A DNA stretch of 64,000 bases, taken from a virus. The position numbers were made by a program, and so were the translations under genes. Of this stretch, positions 45,709 through 54,355 are shown piece after piece (the first letter of the stretch is position 1; each line of letters begins with the position of its first letter). The stretch covers positions 1-64,000 of the IMG/VR virus record IMGVR_UViG_3300032893_000008; one strand, written 5' to 3'. The notes below the pieces were generated by a model. It saw only the letters and a list, made by a program, of their open reading frames with translations, did not search any database and was not told the origin of the DNA.

Positions 45709-46803
45709 TTACCCAAACAACGTCCAGGCAGACTCAACCAGGGACTGGCAGAGCTGGTCCAGCTTTTCCCGATCAGGCTGCTTCGGCAGGGGTGACTTCC
45801 CGGAAGTGTAGATCTCCGTCAGCTTCTTGTCCTGGGCATCGGCCCAAGCGATCAGATCGTCGTATTTCCAGGCGCCGTTGCGGACAGCCAGGAGTTCCTC
45901 ACGATCCGGGCGCTTCACGATGACCTTGCCGGTGGTGAGGATCTCTTCACCCATGCGCATCAAACGCACCAAGTGCATGGCGTGCTTTGTGTCATAGCCG
46001 TGAGCGGCTTCCAGGGCGGCGCGCTTCTCGTTACGCTCTCTCTTCCAGCGGTGAAACTGGTCCCACTCATGCTTGGCGCCGGCGTAACGGCGTTCCTTAT
46101 CTAGGAGCAGGAGGAAGTTCTCATCGTAGCCGATCGCCCGACTGGCAGCCTGCTCCAGGAAGTGATGCTTGTCCAGGGCGCCGGCGTTCTCTGCCAGTTC
46201 CACCAGGAAATCGTCCAGCTGGCCGGTGAGAGCGATCTTCGTGGCATCCGAGAGGTCGTCCATGAGAGGCATCCAGGAGTCGATCTTCTTTCTGACCAGG
46301 GACTCAGCGGCCTGCAGCTGATCGCGCGAGATTGCCGTGAATTCCGGCAGTCCGAACTCGGCACGCGTCGGAGGCGCCTTCGGCGGATCCTTCAGCCAGC
46401 GATAGTGTGCCCGGATGCGCTTGAGCTGCGACATCGCGTAGCCCGAAAAGGTGTGCTTCGCCTTCGTCGACAGAAAGTCGTTGGCATGCGCCCGAAGCTC
46501 TTCACCGACCCTGGTTTGCTCCAGGATGTCCGATTCGTCGGTGTGCAGGACTTCGATGATGTTCGGGTTGCAATCTGCGGCGAGCGCGAAGAACTTACGC
46601 AGCTCGTAGACCACCAGGTCATTGGGATCGCGCTCCTCGATCTGCTCCACTCGGGATAGGAAGCCGAGGTAGTATTGCCGAGGAGCCACGAAAACTCCCT
46701 TGATGTCCAGATCGGACGAAGGGGTGTTCAGGCCGTAGGCATGCGAGCCGTGCTTGGTGACGTAGACAGCGAACTGGCGGAGGTCCTTGGCGGTGTAGTG
46801 CAT
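45709..46803 (-). CDS. RlaP-like nucleotidyltransferase (RNA-ligase-associated)
   Basis: 364 residues. TKHGSHAYGLNTPSSDLDIK contains the polymerase-beta-type GS...DxD signature (GSHAYG, DLD), followed by EDL-type helices including VYELRKFFALAADCNPNIIE, the pattern of the RlaP family that is found next to RNA ligases in RNA-repair loci. Here the ligase is at 29579-30547. ATG six bases after TAGTAT, leaderless. Confidence 0.75.
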   Translation of the reverse strand: MHYTAKDLRQFAVYVTKHGSHAYGLNTPSSDLDIKGVFVAPRQYYLGFLSRVEQIEERDPNDLVVYELRKFFALAADCNPNIIEVLHTDESDILEQTRVGEELRAHANDFLSTKAKHTFSGYAMSQLKRIRAHYRWLKDPPKAPPTRAEFGLPEFTAISRDQLQAAESLVRKKIDSWMPLMDDLSDATKIALTGQLDDFLVELAENAGALDKHHFLEQAASRAIGYDENFLLLLDKERRYAGAKHEWDQFHRWKRERNEKRAALEAAHGYDTKHAMHLVRLMRMGEEILTTGKVIVKRPDREELLAVRNGAWKYDDLIAWADAQDKKLTEIYTSGKSPLPKQPDREKLDQLCQSLVESAWTLFG

Positions 46804-46809
46804 GCCTGA

Positions 46810-46838
46810 ATACTACCGCCTAGAATCGAAAGAGTCAA
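46810..46838 (-). promoter_or_regulatory. Promoter giving a leaderless message
   Basis: Minus strand TTGACT, 17-base spacer, TAGTAT preceded by GCGG, six bases to ATG 46803. The -35 overlaps the TGA stop of the upstream gene. Confidence 0.72.
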
Positions 46839-47377
46839 TCGCTTACGTCGCCAAACTTAGCTCGACCAGGGGTGCCGTAGGAGCCGCTACCGGGCTCCAC
46901 GCGCCCTAGGAGCTTGTCGTAGATCTTCTTCGAATCGTCGTGCGCCATCCGGTAGGATTCGGCCTTGTTCTCCAGGAACTTAGACATAGCCTTGAGCATA
47001 TTCACCTTCGCTACAGCCTTCCGATAGGGCTCGTCCAAGGAGAGATAAATTTTGCGGAGGGAAGCGGAGTCTTTCATCTCCCCTAGCTTGTCTTTGTGTG
47101 CCTCGTAGTAGTCATTGAAGCGCTCAAGCAAGGCTTTCGCCTCCTCGTGCTTCATCTCCTCGTCAGCATCGTCAAGGCGTTTGCGAACGTTAATCGCCGC
47201 TCTAGAAGTCCATTCGTATGCATGAATGAACTTGCGCATAAGCTGAGGTCCGGAGGCGAGGTCGATCTGCTCGATTTCGTCCTTATAGCCATCGAACTTA
47301 GCGAGAGGCGTCGCGTCGATCTTCGGGGAGAACGACGCGACGACCTGCTCAACTAGCGTTTCTTCTTCGGAAACCAC
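46835..47377 (-). CDS. Hypothetical 180-aa helical protein
   Basis: GTG start. Charged helices throughout (DKLGEMKDSASLRKIYLSLD...KVNMLKAMSKFLENK), little hydrophobic core; perhaps a coiled-coil accessory protein for the neighbouring SSB. In T4-like phages the SSB gene neighbours helicase-loader genes, but no such motif is seen. Unknown. Confidence 0.55.
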   Translation of the reverse strand: MVSEEETLVEQVVASFSPKIDATPLAKFDGYKDEIEQIDLASGPQLMRKFIHAYEWTSRAAINVRKRLDDADEEMKHEEAKALLERFNDYYEAHKDKLGEMKDSASLRKIYLSLDEPYRKAVAKVNMLKAMSKFLENKAESYRMAHDDSKKIYDKLLGRVEPGSGSYGTPGRAKFGDVSD

Positions 47378-47383
47378 GTGGAC

Positions 47384-48343
47384 TTACTTGTTGAGACCCA
47401 GCTCACTCACGAGGGCATCGACATCCTCTTCGGACGGCTCCTCGACATCATTCGCCATGGCGGAAGGAGTCTTGGACTCCGCGTCGACGCTCTCGTCGTC
47501 GTTGTAATCAGCCGGGGTGAAACCGATGTCGCTGTCTCCCTTGCCCTTCGACGCCATGATCTTCTTGAGGCTCTCGGCCGTCTGCGGCTTGAAGAGATCG
47601 TAGAGGTCACGCATCGCGGTGGGAAGCTTCGCCAGGACCTCTTCGGAGAGAGGACCCTTGAGAGTCTTCTCGGCGATGTCGCCATCGGGGAGCTTCACCT
47701 TCTGCTTCTTGATGGCAACGTCGAAGTCGTATTTACCGGTATTCGTCTTCGTGCGGGTGAGGACGAAGAAAACGCCTTCCTTGCGGGAGACGGGATTGTA
47801 GCCATCCTCCTCGACACACGCACGGATCTTCGCGTTCAGCTTGTCGCCGAGAGTCTTCGGAAGCTTGAGGATGCCGATATCCCCGGCCGGCGAGACGGCA
47901 TTGTAGTAGTAGTGACGCTGCCAGCTGATGTCGCGGACGCGCTTGGCCTTGGCCTTCAGGTCATCGGGAACGGCGTTCCAATTGATCTTCTGCTTGTCTC
48001 CGGAAGCCGTGGTGAACTTCGCCAGGGCCTTCTCCAACTCGACGTTCTGGCGATCGACTTCGTCGCAGATCGGGCAGCCAGCGGGATCGGACTTCTTCGT
48101 GCAGAGCACGGGGAAACCGGCCTTGGTCGAACCCTCCTGGCGCCACCAGTGGAGGAAAACTTCAGAGAAGGGAAAGCCCTTCTCCTTCGCGATCTTCCCG
48201 AAGGGAGGAAGGATGCGATAGACGTTCTGGCCGTCCTTAAAGGGGAGAGTGTTGAGGCGGTTGGAGCCGTTGGCCTGCTCCTTCATGCCATTGACGTTGA
48301 TCGAATCGTCATCGTCGATGTTCGTAGTGCTCGCGGTATTCAT
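47384..48343 (-). CDS. gp32-like single-stranded DNA-binding protein
   Basis: 319 residues. YRILPPFGKIAKEKGFPF and a C...CPIC zinc-type cluster in the first 110 residues, an OB-like centre (WQRHYYYNAVSP, DIGILKLPKTLGDKL) and an acidic C-terminal tail (EEPSEEDVDALVSELGL). This order fits the T4 gp32-type SSB with a protein-recruiting acidic tail. It lies between recombination and replication genes. Confidence 0.72.
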   Translation of the reverse strand: MNTASTTNIDDDDSINVNGMKEQANGSNRLNTLPFKDGQNVYRILPPFGKIAKEKGFPFSEVFLHWWRQEGSTKAGFPVLCTKKSDPAGCPICDEVDRQNVELEKALAKFTTASGDKQKINWNAVPDDLKAKAKRVRDISWQRHYYYNAVSPAGDIGILKLPKTLGDKLNAKIRACVEEDGYNPVSRKEGVFFVLTRTKTNTGKYDFDVAIKKQKVKLPDGDIAEKTLKGPLSEEVLAKLPTAMRDLYDLFKPQTAESLKKIMASKGKGDSDIGFTPADYNDDESVDAESKTPSAMANDVEEPSEEDVDALVSELGLNK

Positions 48344-49161
48344 GCGTTGGTTTCCTTCTTTTCCTGAGGCTGTTCAGTCTGAACAGCCGGTGGTTGAATG
48401 AACTGCTGTTGGCGTCGGACTCTCGGCGGCAAAGAGCGCTTGAGGTCCACCCTGATTTTACCAATTACCTCACCGACTTTTTCCTTCAAGACGGCAAGAT
48501 TCTCTTCCTTGGAAGCTCCGGGGTTTTCTTCGTTGACGATGGTGGCGAAGAAGTATTCGGGAGGGAATTCCTCCGTAGCTTTCTCCGGGAAGGTCTGATC
48601 CAGCGTCCCGAGGGGGCGAGTGATCTTGATGGGATAGACGTGCTTGAAGTTCGCCTTGAACCAGGAGGACTGGCCAAACTGACGAGCATCGGTAACGAAG
48701 ATGACGTCGAAAGCGTTCTCCTCGCCGGCGTGCTTGCGCTCGATCTTGCTAATCGCTTCCGCGGTGATCGCGTTGTGCACGGTCTCGCCGAAGTTCTTGG
48801 TGATCACTTCGTCGGCCCACCAGATCATCAGCTCCCGAAGAGACCTGCACTCACGCCCTTCCCACTTCGCTACCGAGAGCTTCTGGTAGCGAACGTCGAC
48901 GTGCTTGGAGGCCAGCTGACTGGTCTTGCTGAGCATGCGGGCGATATCGCCGCGGCGGATGATGATTGGGGTCTCCAGTTCGGCATCCTTCTTGGGACTG
49001 TAGAAGTCAGCGAGCGGGATCTTGAAGTGATCCGACAAGACCTTCTTGAACCAGTCGGAGAGAGCCACAGATGCGGTGCACCCGTAGTGCTCGATGCCCA
49101 TCTGAGCGATGGTGTCCTTGCCGGAGGCGCGACGTCCTGTGATCGGGATGATGATGTCCAT
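48340..49161 (-). CDS. P-loop deoxynucleotide kinase-like protein
   Basis: 273 residues. ITGRRASGKDTIAQM is a kinase Walker A (GRRASGKDT near residue 8) like those of phage dNMP kinases, followed by SDWFKKVLSDHF and VIFVTDARQF. C-terminus Gln/Pro-rich and basic (LPPRVRRQQQ). It would phosphorylate deoxynucleoside monophosphates. Overlaps the SSB gene by four bases. Confidence 0.68.
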   Translation of the reverse strand: MDIIIPITGRRASGKDTIAQMGIEHYGCTASVALSDWFKKVLSDHFKIPLADFYSPKKDAELETPIIIRRGDIARMLSKTSQLASKHVDVRYQKLSVAKWEGRECRSLRELMIWWADEVITKNFGETVHNAITAEAISKIERKHAGEENAFDVIFVTDARQFGQSSWFKANFKHVYPIKITRPLGTLDQTFPEKATEEFPPEYFFATIVNEENPGASKEENLAVLKEKVGEVIGKIRVDLKRSLPPRVRRQQQFIQPPAVQTEQPQEKKETNA

Positions 49162-49169
49162 GCGCGAGG

Positions 49170-49175
49170 ATTATA
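49170..49175 (-). promoter_or_regulatory. -10 promoter element, near-leaderless
   Basis: Minus-strand GACGTATAAT at the end of the polymerase gene, eight bases before ATG 49161. Confidence 0.5.
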
Positions 49176-52100
49176 CGTCGAGGATTTCGAGATTGTTCAA
49201 GCTGAAGCCGATAGCGCCCTTGAAGGTGTCAAATTTCAGGGGACCGAACCCGAGGATGATCGAGCCCTTCTGAATCGCCTTAAGATCTAGCCTCCGAGCC
49301 ATGGACGGCCAAATCACGATTTCACAGATCCGACCGTCATTTACAATCGTGACCCGATAGGCAGTAACCCGCTTTCCTTCATCTCGACCGGACTTCGCCA
49401 AAAAGGTGAAAGAATCCTTTTCAAGGACCATACCCAAGATCGCAATCTCCCCCTGAAATTTCCCGGCCACGATCGGGAACTTGGAAAAGTTAGCAATCAA
49501 CGGACGTTTCGCGATCATAGTGAGACCGGAACGCTGTTCATAGTCGGTGCGCTCCATGAGAACTGACTCGAATTCCTTCGTAAGATCAACAGAATAGATT
49601 GACATTACCGTCATCTTTTTCCGAATCAGAGAGGTCTTCGACATGTCCACAAAAGCGGCCGGCAACGACTCCTTCCGCAGCTCGTGCAGCCTAGCGATGA
49701 AGGGCGCGGTCTCCGTCTGGGGAGCGCCGCCATCGGCCGCGGGGAGCCCCTTGAAGCAATCCGCAAAGCACATGCTCATGATGATGCCTTTGTGAAGGAC
49801 ACGCCCCTGGGCCCGACGGTAGAAATCATCGAACGATTGGAAGGGTCCGCCGACGGCAACCTTCGCCTCCAGGTGAGCTACGGCTTTCGGACCCATGCCC
49901 TTCACCAAGGAGAGTGGCGCCAGGAGCTTATGATCGCTGTCCCGGATCGTCCAGCGAGCTGCTGGCGAGTTCACATGAGGCAGCTGGACCTGGTCGTGCA
50001 CAACGTTCAGATATCGCTTGATGTCGTCAGTGCTAGAACTGGTAAGCACCGAAACCCACCATTCCGCCGGGTAGTGGAACTTCAACCAGGCGCACGCATA
50101 AGCGATGATCGCGTAAGCGCAAGCGTGGGCCCGGTTGAACGAGTAGTTCGCGGCACCGATGAAGGACTCCCAGAGCTTCTGGGCCTTCTCGGCATCCCAG
50201 CCGTGCAGCCTGGCCGCGCCCTCGATGAGACTGCCCTTAATCGAATTGATCAGGGCCAGGTCCTTCTTGCCGACAGCTCGCCGGGCATTGTCGGAAGCCA
50301 CCGGATCCAGACCACCGACGACTTCGAAAATCTTCTGAATCTGCTCCTGGAAGACAACCAGGCCGTAGGTATCGCCCAGGATGGGCTCCAGGATCGGATC
50401 AAGGTAGGAGACCGGTTCCTTGCCACTGTAGCGCAAAACAAAGTGCTCAGCGACAGTCTTACCATCTTCCAGGGTGGAATCCAGGCCGCCCGGGCGGCAG
50501 ATCGAAGTGATCAGGATCAGGTCATGAATTCGCCGCGGTTTGATGCGGCGAAGGAAGGGGGACACCAGGTGAGTATCGAACTGGAAGATGGTATCGGATT
50601 GGCCGATCCAGGTGGGTTCGAAGACCGCCTGCTCCTCTTCCAAATTCCAAGGGTCGATGTCGACCCCGTGGCGCTCTTTGATCAGCTTGACGGCATCCCA
50701 AATCCAGTTAAGGGTGTTGACCCCAAGAAGGTCAATCTTCATGCCGCCAATCTTCTCTAGTTGCTTGTAGGAGATCTGCGTGCACTTCCGATTGTCGTAG
50801 TATCGCGTAGGAATCGTCTCATCGATGGGGCCGGGGGTGATCACAACGCCGCCGGCGTGTTTTCCCATCGAGCGCGGCTTCTCTAGGATTTTATAGAGAA
50901 GATCCTTAACATCCTGATTTTCATCCAGATATTCCCGAAGAACCTTATTTTCTTCAAGATGTCCCGGCCAAGCAATTCCATCGGCATCGGTAAAACCGTG
51001 AAGGAACGCGTTTTCCCCCGGATAAAACTGCGGGGCACTTTTAATGGTGGCGGTAATCCTGTGAACGGGATCGTTCTCCGGAAGATGACCGCCGGCCTTC
51101 CAGCGGGCAATATCCTTCAGAGCGTTTTTGGTTTTGATCGTCAGGAACGAACCCACCATCGCAGCGTGTTCCTCCCCGTATCGCTCGAAAACGTAATCGA
51201 CCATCTTCTCACGATCGGAGAAATCCAGATCAATATCGGGCGGAGAGCCAGCCTTGAGACGTCCTTCATTCAGGAACCGCGTAAAGTTGAGGTTCCACTT
51301 GATCGGGTCGATCGCCGTAATACCCAAGAGATAAGAAAGTAGACAGCCACCGGCCGAACCACGGGCTGGACCAGTGCCAACACCCCGATCTTTCGCGGCA
51401 CGAACTATATCAGCCAGGATCAGGAAGTAGTCGGTGTAGTTCGTGACGCCGTTGTCGCAGATGACTCGGATCTCTTCCTCAAGTCTGGATTCGTAGACCG
51501 GATCGCCGTAGCGCATTCGACCATTCGCTTCGATGATCTTGAGCATCAGGTCCCGGCTGGACATCCCCGGCTGGTAAAGCGGATGATTTGAGCCGACCGA
51601 AAGAGACGGAACAAGATTAGCATCTACTTGACCGTGCTGTCCGCCCCAAGCCGCATCCATCATGTTTGCCTGAGATCCTATATATGTAGGGATCATGGAG
51701 GCAAACTTCAGCTTGAAATCTTTACACAAATCTACGATCTGATGGGTGTTTTCGATCATGCCTTCGAACTGAGGCAGGACGATGTAGGGATGGTTCTGTT
51801 GGATCATCGCCCAAGTCTCGTCGGACGAGAGCATGGCGTGAACCTGATGGAAATGGAATCGGTTGTTCGATGCCCCCGAGATGAGCATGTCCTGGACGGG
51901 CTTGAGCGCCGGGTCCGCCATGTGGGCATCGGAAGCGATGATCGTCGGGAGATTGTGCTTCAGCGCCAGGCGCTGGGCGCGAAGGTTGTGCTCGACCTGA
52001 AGGCAGTTCGTCCAGATCTCGACGCCCTCCCCCTCGACGTTTTTGTAGGGGCGCTCGATGAAGCCATATTCCTTGGTGTCTTCCCCGAGCTTCTTCCAAT

Positions 52101-52650
52101 CGGTGCAGACCTGAGCCGGCCCCATCTCCACGAACATACGGCCACGGAAAACGTCCGCGAAACGAGCGAAGAGTGCATCGGACTCCTCAAACGACAACTG
52201 CCGGCGCTGAGCAACACCGACGATGCCGATCATGCATCCGGTGGAGTAAACGAGACCATCGCTGTTGGCCAGGATTTCGTCGACCGAGACGACAGGACGA
52301 CCGAACTCGTAGTGATCCGGGCGGTAACCGATGGAGCTGAGCTTCAATAGGTTCTTGTAACCGACCTCATTCATGGCCAAGAACACACCGTGAAAATACT
52401 TTCGGTCCTTGTCGCCGTCCTTGAGGGTGAGCTTGAAGTAGAGTTCATTCCCCAGGAGCGGGACGAGTCCTTCCTTCTTGCAGGCGTTGTAGTGCTCGTA
52501 GATGCCGGCAACCGTGCCGTGATCGCTGACGGCGATCGCCGGCATGCCAAGGGCCTTAGCGCGCTTGACGTTGTCGGCCGGAGACGTCACACCATCCAAC
52601 AGTGAAAAATGCGAGTGGACGTGTGTATCGACGAAAGGCTTCAATGGCAC
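49171..52650 (-). CDS. dnaE: DNA polymerase III alpha subunit (DnaE-type)
   Basis: 1159 residues. The N-terminal PHP domain has FVDTHVHSHFSLLDGVTSP and AVSDHGTVAGIYEHY. The catalytic Asp motif PPDIDLDFSDREKMVDYVF is near residue 480, followed by GSAGGCLLSYLLG-type palm/fingers sequences and the FNRAHACAYAIIAY finger motif. The C-terminal OB and tau-binding regions are short. Main replicative polymerase. GTG start six bases after TAAAAT, leaderless. Confidence 0.92.
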   Translation of the reverse strand: MPLKPFVDTHVHSHFSLLDGVTSPADNVKRAKALGMPAIAVSDHGTVAGIYEHYNACKKEGLVPLLGNELYFKLTLKDGDKDRKYFHGVFLAMNEVGYKNLLKLSSIGYRPDHYEFGRPVVSVDEILANSDGLVYSTGCMIGIVGVAQRRQLSFEESDALFARFADVFRGRMFVEMGPAQVCTDWKKLGEDTKEYGFIERPYKNVEGEGVEIWTNCLQVEHNLRAQRLALKHNLPTIIASDAHMADPALKPVQDMLISGASNNRFHFHQVHAMLSSDETWAMIQQNHPYIVLPQFEGMIENTHQIVDLCKDFKLKFASMIPTYIGSQANMMDAAWGGQHGQVDANLVPSLSVGSNHPLYQPGMSSRDLMLKIIEANGRMRYGDPVYESRLEEEIRVICDNGVTNYTDYFLILADIVRAAKDRGVGTGPARGSAGGCLLSYLLGITAIDPIKWNLNFTRFLNEGRLKAGSPPDIDLDFSDREKMVDYVFERYGEEHAAMVGSFLTIKTKNALKDIARWKAGGHLPENDPVHRITATIKSAPQFYPGENAFLHGFTDADGIAWPGHLEENKVLREYLDENQDVKDLLYKILEKPRSMGKHAGGVVITPGPIDETIPTRYYDNRKCTQISYKQLEKIGGMKIDLLGVNTLNWIWDAVKLIKERHGVDIDPWNLEEEQAVFEPTWIGQSDTIFQFDTHLVSPFLRRIKPRRIHDLILITSICRPGGLDSTLEDGKTVAEHFVLRYSGKEPVSYLDPILEPILGDTYGLVVFQEQIQKIFEVVGGLDPVASDNARRAVGKKDLALINSIKGSLIEGAARLHGWDAEKAQKLWESFIGAANYSFNRAHACAYAIIAYACAWLKFHYPAEWWVSVLTSSSTDDIKRYLNVVHDQVQLPHVNSPAARWTIRDSDHKLLAPLSLVKGMGPKAVAHLEAKVAVGGPFQSFDDFYRRAQGRVLHKGIIMSMCFADCFKGLPAADGGAPQTETAPFIARLHELRKESLPAAFVDMSKTSLIRKKMTVMSIYSVDLTKEFESVLMERTDYEQRSGLTMIAKRPLIANFSKFPIVAGKFQGEIAILGMVLEKDSFTFLAKSGRDEGKRVTAYRVTIVNDGRICEIVIWPSMARRLDLKAIQKGSIILGFGPLKFDTFKGAIGFSLNNLEILDV

Positions 52651-52656
52651 GCTAGT

Positions 52657-52662
52657 ATTTTA
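52657..52662 (-). promoter_or_regulatory. Extended -10 promoter, leaderless
   Basis: Minus-strand ATGGTAAAAT, six bases before GTG 52650 of the polymerase gene. Confidence 0.58.
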
Positions 52663-52677
52663 CCATCTGAGCTAGTT

Positions 52678-53058
52678 TTACTTCGTGACCGGGCGAAGGG
52701 TGGCCATCTCGCGATCCGTCGGGAAACGCCAACGACCCGCGAAGTAGAAGTCGGTTTCGTATTCATGCATGTTGGGAGTATGGACTTCGTGGCACTGGAT
52801 ATCGATATGCCCCGTCCACACCCAAAGGCCCCAGAAGACCTTTTCCGGCACATCAAGCTCCCCCGGGAGATCAGCAAGCGCAGCGATGGTCTCCATCTCT
52901 TGGATCACTTCAAAGCCGCGGCCGCTGAAGTCCAGGATATGACCATCGCCGGCATGATCGAACGCAACCAGCATCCAGTCGCGCGATCGCTTGGGCCTCT
53001 TGGGCTCAGGAGGAGCCGCCGCCGCCATTAAGATTTCTTCGTCAAGTTCATCGCTCAT
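52678..53058 (-). CDS. Hypothetical 126-aa protein in frame with the VWA gene
   Basis: ATG 53058 lies one codon (AGT) after the TAG stop of the VWA gene and in the same frame. Acidic/Ala N-terminus (MSDELDEEILMAAAAPPEPK), then a beta-rich domain with WMLVAFDHAGDGHILDFSGR. It could be made alone or as a read-through C-terminal domain of the VWA protein. No family recognised. Confidence 0.6.
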   Translation of the reverse strand: MSDELDEEILMAAAAPPEPKRPKRSRDWMLVAFDHAGDGHILDFSGRGFEVIQEMETIAALADLPGELDVPEKVFWGLWVWTGHIDIQCHEVHTPNMHEYETDFYFAGRWRFPTDREMATLRPVTK

Positions 53059-53061
53059 ACT

Positions 53062-54354
53062 CTACTCCAGGGGGATATTACGAAAACCGGGCACTTCCGT
53101 CCCTTTCGCACAAAGGGCGAAAAGCGTAGGAATCCTGTGATTGTCAGGAAGAGGCATGAATCCATCGGTCAAGCAAATCACGCCATCAACGCCCAATTTC
53201 TTAGCGTAATCAAACGCATCCTGCATGTCCGTGCCACCGCCAGAGGAGCCGAATTTGATATTCGGGACGGTTCCGTCTTTGATGACAGTATCGAAGTTGA
53301 TCCGGGTATCGCACCCAACAACACGAACCTCTTCGACGATCTTGGAAAGAGTAACGCCATGCTCCATGAATTTCCGATATTCATTCGCAGTGGATCCCGA
53401 ATTGTCCACGATGATCATGAGCTTGGCGCGATACTGCTTCACGTGACCGGGCGAGGCGGCGCCGTAACGTCGATTGTAACGTCGCCAGGAACGCTCGCGA
53501 TCATCCTTAAGGACAGTCTGAGCGAACATAGTGATCTCCCGTTCCCAAGGAAATCTGACCACCGGATCGCGGAAGTCCTCCAAAGTGCGGGCCAGCTCGC
53601 CGGGGATATTACCCGGAGGACGATTACCGAGGCTGCGAAAAGCTTCCTTCAGAATTTTGTCCGAGATCGCCCTCTGCTCTTCGGTCAGATCTCCGTGATC
53701 GATGATCTTGCCGCTCTTGCCTCCGGGAGTGAAACGTCCGTGCGTCGCCGGCCGAACTCCGCCCTTAGACTCAAATGCCTCGGCCTGTTTCTTGTTCTGC
53801 ATCAAACGGACGTAGATCTCGTCCATAGTAGTCTCGTGAATAACGAGACCCTCCAGACAGGGAAACATCATCTTGCCGACGTCAGGATTGGCAACACGAA
53901 CCAGATCCCCATTCTCGCCCTTCGTCCACTTGAAAGGGTTTTCGTGCAGGACAATCAAATCCTGCTCTTCCGGCTTGAGCTTGTTGTATTCGCCGATATG
54001 ACTCTCGTTTACGATAATATCCATCGCGAGGTTGGCGATCTTCCGGTTCATCCCCTCCCCTCGGACGAGATGATGCAAACCGACGTGCAGCAGTTCGTGC
54101 ATCACCGCAAACCGAAGCTTCTCGTCTGAAATACTCGCAATGAAATCAACGTTGTAGAACAAATAGCACGTCGGATCGTCGGGCATGAAACCCACGGCCA
54201 TCGTGCTGATTTCATCGGTCGCGTCCATCTGACCGAGCTGCGTTGCGATCGCGTAGTAAAGCGGATGGGTATAGTAGAGCATCGCGGTAGCCATCGCGAG
54301 CCGCTCCATCTGCACCGCACGCTTCGTCAGATATTCTTTGCGATCGGAGTCCAC
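53062..54354 (-). CDS. Metallopeptidase-like and VWA domain protein (DUF2201-type)
   Basis: About 430 residues. Start uncertain: GTG 54354 is used, TTG 54372 is an alternative. VMHELLHVGLHHLVRGEG carries a zincin HExxH. The C-terminal half is a von Willebrand A domain with the MIDAS motif IIVDNSGST. Ends in TAG. Such proteins pair with MoxR-type ATPases; the upstream gene is one, overlapping or touching it. The pair probably acts as a chaperone or assembly complex. Confidence 0.75.
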   Translation of the reverse strand: MDSDRKEYLTKRAVQMERLAMATAMLYYTHPLYYAIATQLGQMDATDEISTMAVGFMPDDPTCYLFYNVDFIASISDEKLRFAVMHELLHVGLHHLVRGEGMNRKIANLAMDIIVNESHIGEYNKLKPEEQDLIVLHENPFKWTKGENGDLVRVANPDVGKMMFPCLEGLVIHETTMDEIYVRLMQNKKQAEAFESKGGVRPATHGRFTPGGKSGKIIDHGDLTEEQRAISDKILKEAFRSLGNRPPGNIPGELARTLEDFRDPVVRFPWEREITMFAQTVLKDDRERSWRRYNRRYGAASPGHVKQYRAKLMIIVDNSGSTANEYRKFMEHGVTLSKIVEEVRVVGCDTRINFDTVIKDGTVPNIKFGSSGGGTDMQDAFDYAKKLGVDGVICLTDGFMPLPDNHRIPTLFALCAKGTEVPGFRNIPLE

Positions 54355-54355
54355 G

